Source: Candidatus Omnitrophota bacterium (GTDB taxonomy: Bacteria > Omnitrophota > Gorgyraeia > Aquiviventales > Aquiviventaceae). From it: 47,355 bases of DNA. Numbering within the stretch: the first letter of the stretch is position 1; each line of letters begins with the position of its first letter. The notes beneath the pieces are model-generated. The model did not search any database and was not told where the DNA came from. It saw nothing but the letters and a program-made list of their open reading frames with translations. Of this stretch, positions 1 to 6,002 are shown one piece after another. The stretch covers positions 1 to 47,355 of the forward strand of contig JACQHR010000010.1 of assembly GCA_016198905.1 (NCBI GenBank), given 5' to 3'. The position numbers and the translations under genes are program-made.

Positions 1-1
1 A

Positions 2-418
2 TTCGAGTATGACGACCTCAGCCGCCTCACCAGCGCCATCGGCGCGTACGGGAGTTTCAATTACGTCTACGATCCTCTCGGCAATATGCTCGAGAAAGAA
101 GGCGTCACGATGGCGTATGGGGAGAACGGTGCTGGCCCGCATGCGGTAACGTCAGCAGCCAGCACTCAGCACCCAGCACTCAGCCTGGCGTACGACGCGA
201 ATGGGAACATGATTGAAAAGAATCCCTGCCCTCAGTCTCAAGTCTCCTGTCTTACGTCTCAGGTCTTCGCCTACGACGCGGAGAATCGCCTGGCCGAGGT
301 CAAGACCGCGCAGGAGCAGACGGTGTCGGTGACGTTCAAGCCCGGCTGGAACTTCTTCTCGCTGCCGGTCATTCCGGCCGGAAGGATGCTCCTTGACAAG
401 CCTCCAAGGCTCGTATAA
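2..418 (+). CDS. RHS/YD-repeat protein, 3' fragment (cut by window start)
   Basis: The frame is open from base 2, so the gene begins outside the window. The translation shows YD-repeat signatures (EYDDLSRLT, YVYDPLGNMLEK, AYDANGNMIEK, AYDAENRLAEV), typical of RHS proteins that form a beta-barrel shell around a C-terminal cargo. After the last repeat it enters a segment reading FKPGWNFFSLPVIPAG and stops a few residues later, so the hyperconserved RHS core and any C-terminal domain are missing. Two low-complexity inserts (about 160-190 and 228-275) made of 7-bp repeats interrupt the YD repeats in frame. The last codons overlap a likely promoter for the downstream toxin-antitoxin pair, which suggests the 3' end was lost when that module arrived. 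Family call is strong; the truncation history is inference. Confidence 0.8.
   Translation, partial: FEYDDLSRLTSAIGAYGSFNYVYDPLGNMLEKEGVTMAYGENGAGPHAVTSAASTQHPALSLAYDANGNMIEKNPCPQSQVSCLTSQVFAYDAENRLAEVKTAQEQTVSVTFKPGWNFFSLPVIPAGRMLLDKPPRLV
160..190. repeat. Degenerate 7-bp tandem repeat (CAGCACT/CAGCACC) inside the RHS gene
   Basis: About four units of CAGCACT, CAGCACC and CAGCCAG stand in frame between HAVTS and the next YDANGN motif, where RHS repeats normally have a short turn. A related heptamer array occurs at the fabD-fabH junction. Confidence 0.6.
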
Positions 419-419
419 A
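393..419 (+). promoter_or_regulatory. Putative promoter of the AbrB/RelE module
   Basis: TTGACA at 393-398 and TATAAA at 414-419 have a 15-bp spacer, shorter than the ideal 17. The -10 element contains the RHS stop codon. An AT-rich leader follows and leads to the antitoxin start at 459 behind a GAGGAGGG ribosome binding site. Confidence 0.45.
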
Positions 420-458
420 CTTGAAATAAGAAAATAAGACATTTGAAGAGGAGGGCCG

Positions 459-782
459 ATGCCAGCCAAGCGTCCACGCGGGAATGGGCACGCGACGTCG
501 ATCGTCTCCGTACGGGGACAAACGATCATCCCGAAGCGGCTACGAGACACCTGTCAGATTCATGAGGGAGATCGCATCCGGTGGCGTCTCTACAAAGGGG
601 GCCTGTTGGTGGAACGACTCATCATCACACCGGCGCAGAAGGCCGACGCGCTCACCGACCGGGAGTGGCGGCAGCTCGATCGCCTCGTCAGCCGTCAGCG
701 CAAGGCTCAACAGCGGACGCACTACACGTCGGTGGAGGACGCGAAGGGGCACTCGCGGAAACTGACGCGGCATGCACATTGA
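459..782 (+). CDS. AbrB/MazE-type antitoxin
   Basis: A 107-residue protein with a SpoVT-AbrB swapped-hairpin DNA-binding domain at about residues 12-55 (SIVSVRGQTIIPKRLRD, then GDRIRW and GGLLVERL). The C-terminal half is charged and would be the toxin-neutralising tail. GAGGAGGG stands just before the ATG. The 3' end overlaps the next gene by 11 nt, the usual layout of a toxin-antitoxin pair in which the antitoxin also represses the promoter. An AbrB-type antitoxin with a RelE-fold toxin recalls PrlF-YhaV, although the toxin here is shorter than YhaV. The family is clear; the pairing is inferred from overlap. Confidence 0.8.
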   Translation: MPAKRPRGNGHATSIVSVRGQTIIPKRLRDTCQIHEGDRIRWRLYKGGLLVERLIITPAQKADALTDREWRQLDRLVSRQRKAQQRTHYTSVEDAKGHSRKLTRHAH

Positions 783-1047
783 CTACCTCGCCAGCTACGA
801 CCGCTCCTTTCGTAAACTCCCCGCGTCGATGCAGGAGAGGACCGTCAAAGCGCTGGATGCCCTGCTCGACTACTTCCACACCGGACAACGGCCTCATGGA
901 TTGGGGTTGAAGCGGTTGCGTCGACGGTATTGGGAAATCCGTGTCGGCCTGGATATCCGCGTGCTCCTTGAACTCGGGACGAACCGCCTGACCGTGATCT
1001 TCGTCGGCGATCACGACGACATCCGGCGCTGGTTGCGATCCGGTTAG
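772..1047 (+). CDS. RelE/ParE-superfamily toxin
   Basis: A 91-residue protein with the size and pattern of RelE/YoeB-like mRNA interferases or ParE-like toxins: an N-terminal helix pair (SFRKLPASMQERTVKALDAL), then basic beta strands (GLGLKRLRRRYWEIRVGLDIRVLLEL) and a final strand VIFVGDHDDIRRWL. The YWEIRV / DIRVLL / VGDHDDI pattern is characteristic of the fold. The start overlaps the AbrB-type antitoxin gene by 11 nt. Whether it cuts ribosome-bound mRNA or hits gyrase cannot be told from sequence. Confidence 0.82.
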   Translation: MHIDYLASYDRSFRKLPASMQERTVKALDALLDYFHTGQRPHGLGLKRLRRRYWEIRVGLDIRVLLELGTNRLTVIFVGDHDDIRRWLRSG

Positions 1048-1125
1048 CCACCACCTCAGAACCGGACCTTGCGTTCACACATTCCGCTCTCCCGTCCGCT
1101 CACGTAAGCCCACCCGGCGCGTACG

Positions 1126-1150
1126 GTGTCCCCGGAATTCCGGAATTTCC
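1126..1150. repeat. REP-like element copy (GTGTCCCCGGAATTCC type)
   Basis: The sequence GTGTCCCCGGAATTCC followed by GGAATTTCC is an imperfect palindrome. It is related to copies at 41881-41925 and 44490-44605. It lies between the two toxin-antitoxin modules. Confidence 0.5.
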
Positions 1151-1163
1151 AGGTAGGATCTCC

Positions 1164-1218
1164 TTGCTGACGCTTCTTTTATGTGTTATATTTGTCAACG
1201 CATATCACACATAGGAGG
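1164..1218 (+). promoter_or_regulatory. Promoter, 11-bp inverted-repeat operator and RBS of the VapB/PIN module
   Basis: TTGCTG (1164-1169) and TATATT (1187-1192) are spaced by 17 bp. An inverted repeat, ATGTGTTATAT (1181-1191) and ATATCACACAT (1202-1212), matches at 10 of 11 positions around a 10-bp spacer and covers the -10 box. AGGAGG at 1213-1218 lies 5 nt before the ATG. This is the expected arrangement for autorepression by an antitoxin of the ribbon-helix-helix type. Confidence 0.7.
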
Positions 1219-1223
1219 ATACG

Positions 1224-1451
1224 ATGACCAACCTGACGCTCTCGATTCCGGATGACCTGAAGGCCAAAATGAGCCACTTCCCGGAAATCAACTGGTCGGA
1301 GGTGGCCCGGCAAGCCATTATGGAAAAGACGCGAGTGCTTGGGCAGATGCAGCATTTACTCTCGCGGAGCACGCTGACCGAGCAAGATGCGCTCACCATC
1401 GGCCGAGAGATCAAGCGGCGCATCTGGAAGAAGTCCCAGCGCGCTCGCTAA
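1224..1451 (+). CDS. VapB-like antitoxin
   Basis: A 75-residue protein beginning TNLTLSIPDDLKAKM, a typical ribbon-helix-helix strand followed by NWSEVARQAI, which would be the DNA-contacting and dimerising helices. The C-terminal part is basic (GREIKRRIWKKSQRAR). It has a strong RBS and an upstream palindromic operator, and its stop overlaps the PIN gene start by 1 nt. It should bind both its own promoter and the toxin. The domain is clear; the specific VapB subfamily is not. Confidence 0.78.
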   Translation: MTNLTLSIPDDLKAKMSHFPEINWSEVARQAIMEKTRVLGQMQHLLSRSTLTEQDALTIGREIKRRIWKKSQRAR

Positions 1452-1852
1452 TGGAGTTGGTCGTCGATACGAACGTCTTGGTCGCTGGGTTCCTCCGATC
1501 GACCACGACACGGGAACTGCTGCTGGATGAACGGCTCACCCTCTGGGCTCCTGAATACCTCTTGACGGAAGCCGAGCGAGTGCTGTTGACGCCGCGCCTC
1601 CGGCGTCGGCTCGGGGCGCTCTCGCCAGACGAGGTCCGTGTCGTGTTGATGCAGCTGACCGAACGAATCCGGGTTCTCCCCGTCAATGCCTTCCGCGTGA
1701 AGCTGCCCGAGGCCAAGACGCTGGTCGCTGACCAAGAGGACACGCCGTTCATCGCCCTGGCGCTTCACCTGCAGCTTCCGCTGTGGGCTGAAGCTCAACC
1801 TGTCCCCGCGGAACCCGGTACCGTTTTTTTCATAGCCTACAATGTGTCGTGA
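1451..1852 (+). CDS. PIN-domain toxin (VapC-like), C-terminus replaced by repeat sequence
   Basis: A 133-residue PIN-domain protein of the COG1569 type. It starts MELVVDTNVLVAGFL, containing the first metal-binding Asp, has the second acidic site near PEYLLTEAERVL, and DQEDTPFIALALHL carries the third. PIN proteins then normally read about PIWSNDxxF, supplying the last acidic residue. Here the frame instead runs LPLWAEAQPVPAEPGTVFF to a stop, and this tail is encoded by a repeat also present near 44556. The toxin may therefore be inactive or altered. Its start overlaps the antitoxin stop. PIN identity is strong; loss of activity is inference. Confidence 0.8.
   Translation: MELVVDTNVLVAGFLRSTTTRELLLDERLTLWAPEYLLTEAERVLLTPRLRRRLGALSPDEVRVVLMQLTERIRVLPVNAFRVKLPEAKTLVADQEDTPFIALALHLQLPLWAEAQPVPAEPGTVFFIAYNVS
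1799..1823. repeat. Repeat element overlapping the PIN toxin 3' end
   Basis: CCTGTCCCC, one variable base, then CGGAACCCGGTACCG recurs at 44548-44572 with a single difference in the aligned core. It encodes the aberrant end of the PIN protein. Confidence 0.6.
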
Positions 1853-1974
1853 ACGCGCAACGATGGCCAATCCAGCGCGCGGAGGTTCGGTCGTCGCTAT
1901 CATTCCTATAGCGAAATAGTTTGTTCTACAGGACCGGCGTCATTCGAGTTTGGCATCAAAGATGCTTAGATAGA

Positions 1975-2035
1975 GCTTGAACGATCTGCCCGCCCGCGTG
2001 GGCGGTCCTTCCTGAGTACGTTCCTCGCACGCTCA
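1975..2035 (+). repeat. Hairpin-containing leader element, copy 1
   Basis: The hairpin CGCCC (1991-1995), loop GCGT, GGGCG (2000-2004) is followed by a conserved tail (about TCCTTCCTGAGTACGTTCCTC). It lies about 50 bp before the secreted RHS gene. A diverged copy lies before the beta-propeller gene at 3881-3945. No U-tract follows, so it is not a classic terminator. Confidence 0.5.
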
Positions 2036-2086
2036 CCCCTGCTCGCTCGTCGCTCGCATGTCACACTCACCATTCATACAGGAGCG

Positions 2087-3394
2087 ATGATGCGAGTTCC
2101 ATCACCAGCATGCCGGTATATCGGCGCGTATGTCCTGAGCGCGACGCTGCTGTGTCTCACCGTCGGACCGGCCGGGGCGGCCCAGCGCAAGACGCTCTTC
2201 TACCATCCAGATTACCTAGGCTCTGCCACCCTCGTCACGGACAGCCAGGGTGCGGTTGTCCAGCAAGCTGAGTATCTGCCCTACGGTGCGACCTACCGCC
2301 AGAGCAGCGTGGCACCTACCGCTCACCAATTCACCGGCCAGCGCCTCGATGCTTCGACCGGCCTCTATTTTTACCACGCCCGCTACTACGATCCGAATCT
2401 CGGGCGGTTCGTATCCGCTGACTCCATCGTCCAAGCCGCTGCTGATCCTCAGACGCTCAATCGTTACTCCTACGCGCAGAATAATCCCACGAACCGTGTT
2501 GATTCTTCCGGACATTTTTCATTCGGCAAATGGCTGAAGTCGCTCTTCAGTCCCTTTGCCATAGGCCAACGCATGGCCGGCACCATTGTCCCGATTGGAG
2601 CGCAGCGCGATTTCCAACGGCTTAGCCAACAGTACCTCCCAGCGAATGTCAACACGGCCCTGGTCGCGGCCGCTCCTCATCTGTTGACTGGAAACTTTGT
2701 GGCAGCTGCCGTCGTCGCCGCCGCCGCTGTCGCCACGGCAGAACTCCTTGATACTGGGGAGGGACGCCGCGTCATCGCTCGCATCGGCAATGAAGTGTTT
2801 GATGACGTGTTGGGATTCAGCCCTCGGGGAGCAAATCATGCCGCGGCTCTCACGGTGTATATGGCTGCCAATGCTGCTATTCAGGTAGGGTTAGGCCATC
2901 TTGTCAGTCCAAAAACAATTACCGGAGCTGAAGCGTACAATGAAACAAAGCATGGAGATCGAGTGCGAGCTATGTTTAAATCTGGTGGAGGGATCAACTA
3001 CGGCGGCCGACCTGGCGATATCAGACAGACCCCGACTTCTAAGGTATTATTCTCTGGGGATCGCATGGTGGGAGCCACCTACGAAAGCCTTGCTCTTCCC
3101 GATAGCCAGCATATCGGCATAGTCCTGGAGGGATTGCATGGGTTTCAAGACCTCCCATCACCTTTTGAGAGCCCGATGAGCGCCATCTTGACAGGCTATG
3201 GAACGGTTGGGATCAGTCATACGGGTGTGAATGTGTCCCTGCTTCAAGCTGGCTATCACACGACGATTACAGATTTGTACACGATGCCAAATGTTCACGG
3301 AGGCTGGTCGACAAGCCTCTCAAACTTGACTTATGGTCCGTATGGTGGCGGGCTCATTGGCGCCGTGTCGTTCCAACAGACAAGAGACGACTAA
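2087..3394 (+). CDS. Secreted minimal RHS-core protein with unique C-terminal domain
   Basis: A 435-residue protein with an N-terminal signal peptide (hydrophobic stretch around GAYVLSATLLCLTVGPAGAA, cleavage near residue 32). The hyperconserved RHS C-terminal core follows directly: YHPDYLGSATLVTDSQG, then FTGQRLDASTGLYFYHARYYD, GRFVSADSI, and LNRYSYAQNNPTNRVDSSGH ending near residue 143. In full RHS proteins this core ends the shell and the residues after it are a variable toxin or effector. Here the shell of YD repeats is absent and the core is exported by Sec. The remaining 290 residues include an alanine-rich hydrophobic segment (about 200-225) and a Gly/Ser/Thr-rich end that I do not recognise. 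The stop overlaps the next gene's start by 1 nt. The gene's end is lower in GC than the clusters downstream. Confidence 0.82.
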   Translation: MMRVPSPACRYIGAYVLSATLLCLTVGPAGAAQRKTLFYHPDYLGSATLVTDSQGAVVQQAEYLPYGATYRQSSVAPTAHQFTGQRLDASTGLYFYHARYYDPNLGRFVSADSIVQAAADPQTLNRYSYAQNNPTNRVDSSGHFSFGKWLKSLFSPFAIGQRMAGTIVPIGAQRDFQRLSQQYLPANVNTALVAAAPHLLTGNFVAAAVVAAAAVATAELLDTGEGRRVIARIGNEVFDDVLGFSPRGANHAAALTVYMAANAAIQVGLGHLVSPKTITGAEAYNETKHGDRVRAMFKSGGGINYGGRPGDIRQTPTSKVLFSGDRMVGATYESLALPDSQHIGIVLEGLHGFQDLPSPFESPMSAILTGYGTVGISHTGVNVSLLQAGYHTTITDLYTMPNVHGGWSTSLSNLTYGPYGGGLIGAVSFQQTRDD

Positions 3395-3840
3395 TGCGTA
3401 TGGGATTGGCGCTTGCTGCGATAGGCTTGTTATGTTGTACGACAGGTTGCGCTACGGTTGAACGACAGCCTCATGGATTTGTGGCGGATGAGCTATGGAA
3501 GAGCCGCCATTCCCGTCGACAATCACTCGCCAACATCGCTCCACCGTCAACACAGGACATGTCTCGGTACACCCAAGAACTCAATCACAACATCACTGTT
3601 TATTTAGCGGAGCATCCGATAGTGCCAGATTCACTGCAGACTTCTCTGAGAACGCATCGAGTTGTCGAGGGGATGTCAAAAGAACTCGTCACGTTACTGT
3701 GTGGGACACCAGATTCGATCCTCCATGCGAAAGAGCAAGAGGTCTGGAAGTACAATCTGTTTCGACCAGCACGATATCAATTGTATTTCCGACGTAACCT
3801 ACTGGCCCGGATTGAATGGGTCAGCGCAGAGCCGTTGTGA
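3394..3840 (+). CDS. Small lipoprotein, BamE/SmpA-like half domain; possible partner of the RHS protein
   Basis: A 148-residue protein with a lipoprotein signal ending LLCCTTGCA, the lipobox Cys following TTG. The C-terminal segment GMSKELVTLLCGTPDSI, then EVWKYNLFRPARYQLYF, resembles the BamE/SmpA pattern (a helix entering LxGxPxxI, then a strand with W-Y). Its ATG overlaps the RHS stop (TAATG), so translation is probably coupled. That placement is typical of immunity or accessory proteins next to polymorphic effectors, but the immunity role is only inferred. A second start 6 nt downstream (MGLALAAIG) is equally possible. Confidence 0.7.
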   Translation: MRMGLALAAIGLLCCTTGCATVERQPHGFVADELWKSRHSRRQSLANIAPPSTQDMSRYTQELNHNITVYLAEHPIVPDSLQTSLRTHRVVEGMSKELVTLLCGTPDSILHAKEQEVWKYNLFRPARYQLYFRRNLLARIEWVSAEPL

Positions 3841-3880
3841 ATTCGAGATGATCGGGAACGGTTCTTGTAAAATTGACTGA

Positions 3881-3945
3881 ACACTGAAGACGTGCCCACC
3901 CTCGTGGGTGCTCCCTCCTGAACGCGCTCCTCGGCACGATCCAGC
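3881..3945 (+). repeat. Hairpin-containing leader element, copy 2
   Basis: The hairpin CACCC (3897-3901), loop TCGT, GGGTG (3906-3910) precedes a tail like that of copy 1. The G-C pair of copy 1 is an A-T pair here, a compensatory change. It lies upstream of the exported beta-propeller gene. Confidence 0.5.
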
Positions 3946-4001
3946 CGCGCACATCCCTCACAAGTCGATCGCTTAATACCTCGTTTTTCTGGGAGGCGTT
4001 C

Positions 4002-5621
4002 ATGCGTCATCTTGCGACGTGCCTTGTTCTTGCCTGCCTGTGGCACGCCAACGTGGCTCGCGCGGAAGAGTCATCCTTGCGGTGGGAGCGCATGAATCAG
4101 GAACTTGGGGAAACGCGATTCGTGGCTATTGCCGTTGACGGCGCCGGTGTGTTCGCTGCAACTCCTCACACGCTGTACGAATCAACGGATCACGGCGCAC
4201 GCTGGCAGTCGCGCTTTCAGACACCCGGCTCAACGGCCATTCAGCACATCGCAATCGGCGGCCCTGAGAAATCTGCAATCCTGATTGCCACGAATCAAGG
4301 ACTGTACGGGTCGTTTGATCACGGCCAGCAGTGGGTGCGTGTGTTCCGGGGAGTTGGCAACGAGGAGGCCGACTGTACGTATATCGTGTTCCATCCTAAG
4401 GATCCAGAGATGGTTGTGCTGGGCACTCGCCGCGGCTTGTTCGCCAGTCGCGACCACGGCGAACATTGGCAGCAGGTCAATGCCGTGCCGCCGAGCCTCG
4501 ATATCGTCCAGTTCGCACTTGACCCTGACGATCCTGGCCACATCTACCTTGTCACGCCGAATGAATTGCTCGAGGGAAACGTGGCTAATGGCACGTGGCA
4601 ACATCGTTTCGTCCAGATCCCATCTCACTCCTCGAGAGAAGAAACCCGCGACACGGCAGCAAACACGGAAGTCTCAGATGACAAGGGGACGACGTCACGT
4701 CGCCAGTTGAGCGCCATTGTATTGGATCCTCGGCAGGCGTCCACGCTGTACCTGGCCGGCACGATGGGGTTCCAAACGAGCCGTGACGGTGGCGCGACGT
4801 GGCGTTCACTTACCCGAAGCGGTCTGCTCTCAACTGTGATCTCTCGGCTCGTGCCCTACGCTCACTCTCCGCTCGTCATCTACGCGGCCACGGCGCGCGG
4901 TGTCGCGCGTTATGAACCTGACGATGATCGGTGGCGCACGCTCGCGCAAGGGCTTGCCTTTGTGCGAGTCAACGATCTCGCGGTCGCTCCTCGCTATCTT
5001 TGGGCGGCGACCGACGATGGGCTCTACCGCGCCGAGACTGTCGCTGATCCTTTCGCTGACGAGGGGCTTCCCATCGCGCGCGACCTGCTGAGCAACTTTG
5101 CTCACGAGCCGACCATCAGCCAGGTCCGCGAGGTGGCCATCCGCTACGCGGAAGTGCATCCGGGAAAGATCGCTGCTTGGCGCAAACAAGCGAGGCTGCG
5201 CGCCATCCTGCCAAAGGTCAGCGTCACCAGCGGCACCAATGTGACAGATTTTCGCCATTGGGATACCGGCACCAATCCTGATTCGCTCTTGCGCGGCGAA
5301 CGCGACCTCGATTGGGATGCGAACGTGAGCTGGGACCTTGCCAATCTCATCTGGAGCGACGAGCAAACCTCCATCGACTCCCGCTCCAAACTCATGGTGG
5401 AGTTGCGCGATGATCTCGTGAATGAAGTGACGCGCACCTACTTCGAGCGGCGCCGGCTGCAAGTTGCTCTCATGACCGAACCGCTGGCGGAGCCGCGCGA
5501 GACCCTTGAGAGAGAGCTGCGCATCCAGGAACTCACGGCGTTGATTGACGGGCTGACGGGCGGGTACTTTTCCAACCACATGACACCGCATCACAACGAA
5601 GGGGGGCATCATGGGACATGA
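4002..5621 (+). CDS. Exported beta-propeller (BNR/YCF48-like) protein
   Basis: A 539-residue protein with a signal peptide ending near residue 21 (CLVLACLWHANVARA). Residues about 25-345 hold repeated blades of the sialidase/YCF48 type: STDHGARWQSRF, SFDHGQQWVRVF, SRDHGEHWQQV, SRDGGATWRSL, then ATDDGLYRAE. Each has the S/T-x-D-x-G-x-x-W Asp-box. The last 190 residues are different: a predicted helical region (REVAIRYAEVHPGKIAAWRKQARLRA through ERELRIQELTALIDGLTGGYF) whose function I do not recognise. It probably acts in the periplasm or on the cell surface as a binding scaffold. The 3' end overlaps spoVG by 11 nt. Domain calls are strong; the role is unknown. Confidence 0.8.
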   Translation: MRHLATCLVLACLWHANVARAEESSLRWERMNQELGETRFVAIAVDGAGVFAATPHTLYESTDHGARWQSRFQTPGSTAIQHIAIGGPEKSAILIATNQGLYGSFDHGQQWVRVFRGVGNEEADCTYIVFHPKDPEMVVLGTRRGLFASRDHGEHWQQVNAVPPSLDIVQFALDPDDPGHIYLVTPNELLEGNVANGTWQHRFVQIPSHSSREETRDTAANTEVSDDKGTTSRRQLSAIVLDPRQASTLYLAGTMGFQTSRDGGATWRSLTRSGLLSTVISRLVPYAHSPLVIYAATARGVARYEPDDDRWRTLAQGLAFVRVNDLAVAPRYLWAATDDGLYRAETVADPFADEGLPIARDLLSNFAHEPTISQVREVAIRYAEVHPGKIAAWRKQARLRAILPKVSVTSGTNVTDFRHWDTGTNPDSLLRGERDLDWDANVSWDLANLIWSDEQTSIDSRSKLMVELRDDLVNEVTRTYFERRRLQVALMTEPLAEPRETLERELRIQELTALIDGLTGGYFSNHMTPHHNEGGHHGT

Positions 5622-5934
5622 GACGAACGGGTTATGTGTGAAACGCATCGTCAAATTCGACGGCGGAGGCACGGTCAGAGCCTACTGCGACGTGGCGATC
5701 GCGGAGGCATTCCTCATCAAGGGGCTCCGAGTCGTCGAAGGCAAGAACGGGTTATTCGTCAGCATGCCCCGCCAACAAGGCAAAGATCATAAGTGGTACG
5801 ACAGCGTCGTGGCACTGACGAAAGAAGCAAAGGTCGAAGTGGGCCGAGTCGTCTTGGAAGCGTACCAACAAGAAGCAGACACAGACAGAAACGGGGACGA
5901 CGCGCTCGATCGGTCCGCGAACCATAGCACATAA
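5611..5934 (+). CDS. spoVG: SpoVG-family protein
   Basis: A 107-residue SpoVG-like protein: KRIVKFDGGGTVRAYCDVAIAEAF, then LIKGLRVVEGKNGLFVSMPR, and KWYDSVVALTKEAKVEVGRVVLEAY match the family's core beta sheet and its NGLFVxMP signature. SpoVG proteins bind nucleic acid and influence septation and gene expression. The C-terminal 20 residues are acidic and variable. It overlaps the propeller gene by 11 nt, so co-translation is likely. The functional link to an exported propeller is unexplained. Confidence 0.88.
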   Translation: MGHETNGLCVKRIVKFDGGGTVRAYCDVAIAEAFLIKGLRVVEGKNGLFVSMPRQQGKDHKWYDSVVALTKEAKVEVGRVVLEAYQQEADTDRNGDDALDRSANHST

Positions 5935-5963
5935 GGCCTCTGCGGCATTGGGCCTTGCGCGCC

Positions 5964-5992
5964 TTGACACCCAGGCTCCTTCACTTTAAGAT
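5964..5992 (+). promoter_or_regulatory. Putative promoter of the HEAGH lipoprotein gene
   Basis: TTGACA (5964-5969), a 17-bp spacer and TAAGAT (5987-5992). The predicted transcription start falls at about 5999, right at the ATGATG pair at 6000-6005, so the mRNA may be leaderless. Confidence 0.45.
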
Positions 5993-6002
5993 GCCATCAA
6001 TG

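Noticed and set aside
4230..4628. Minus-strand frames opposite the beta-propeller gene
   Set aside because: They are antisense shadows without domain signatures or ribosome binding sites.
5935..5961. AAGGCC...GGCCTT inverted repeat after spoVG as a terminator
   Set aside because: The loop is long and no T-tract follows.
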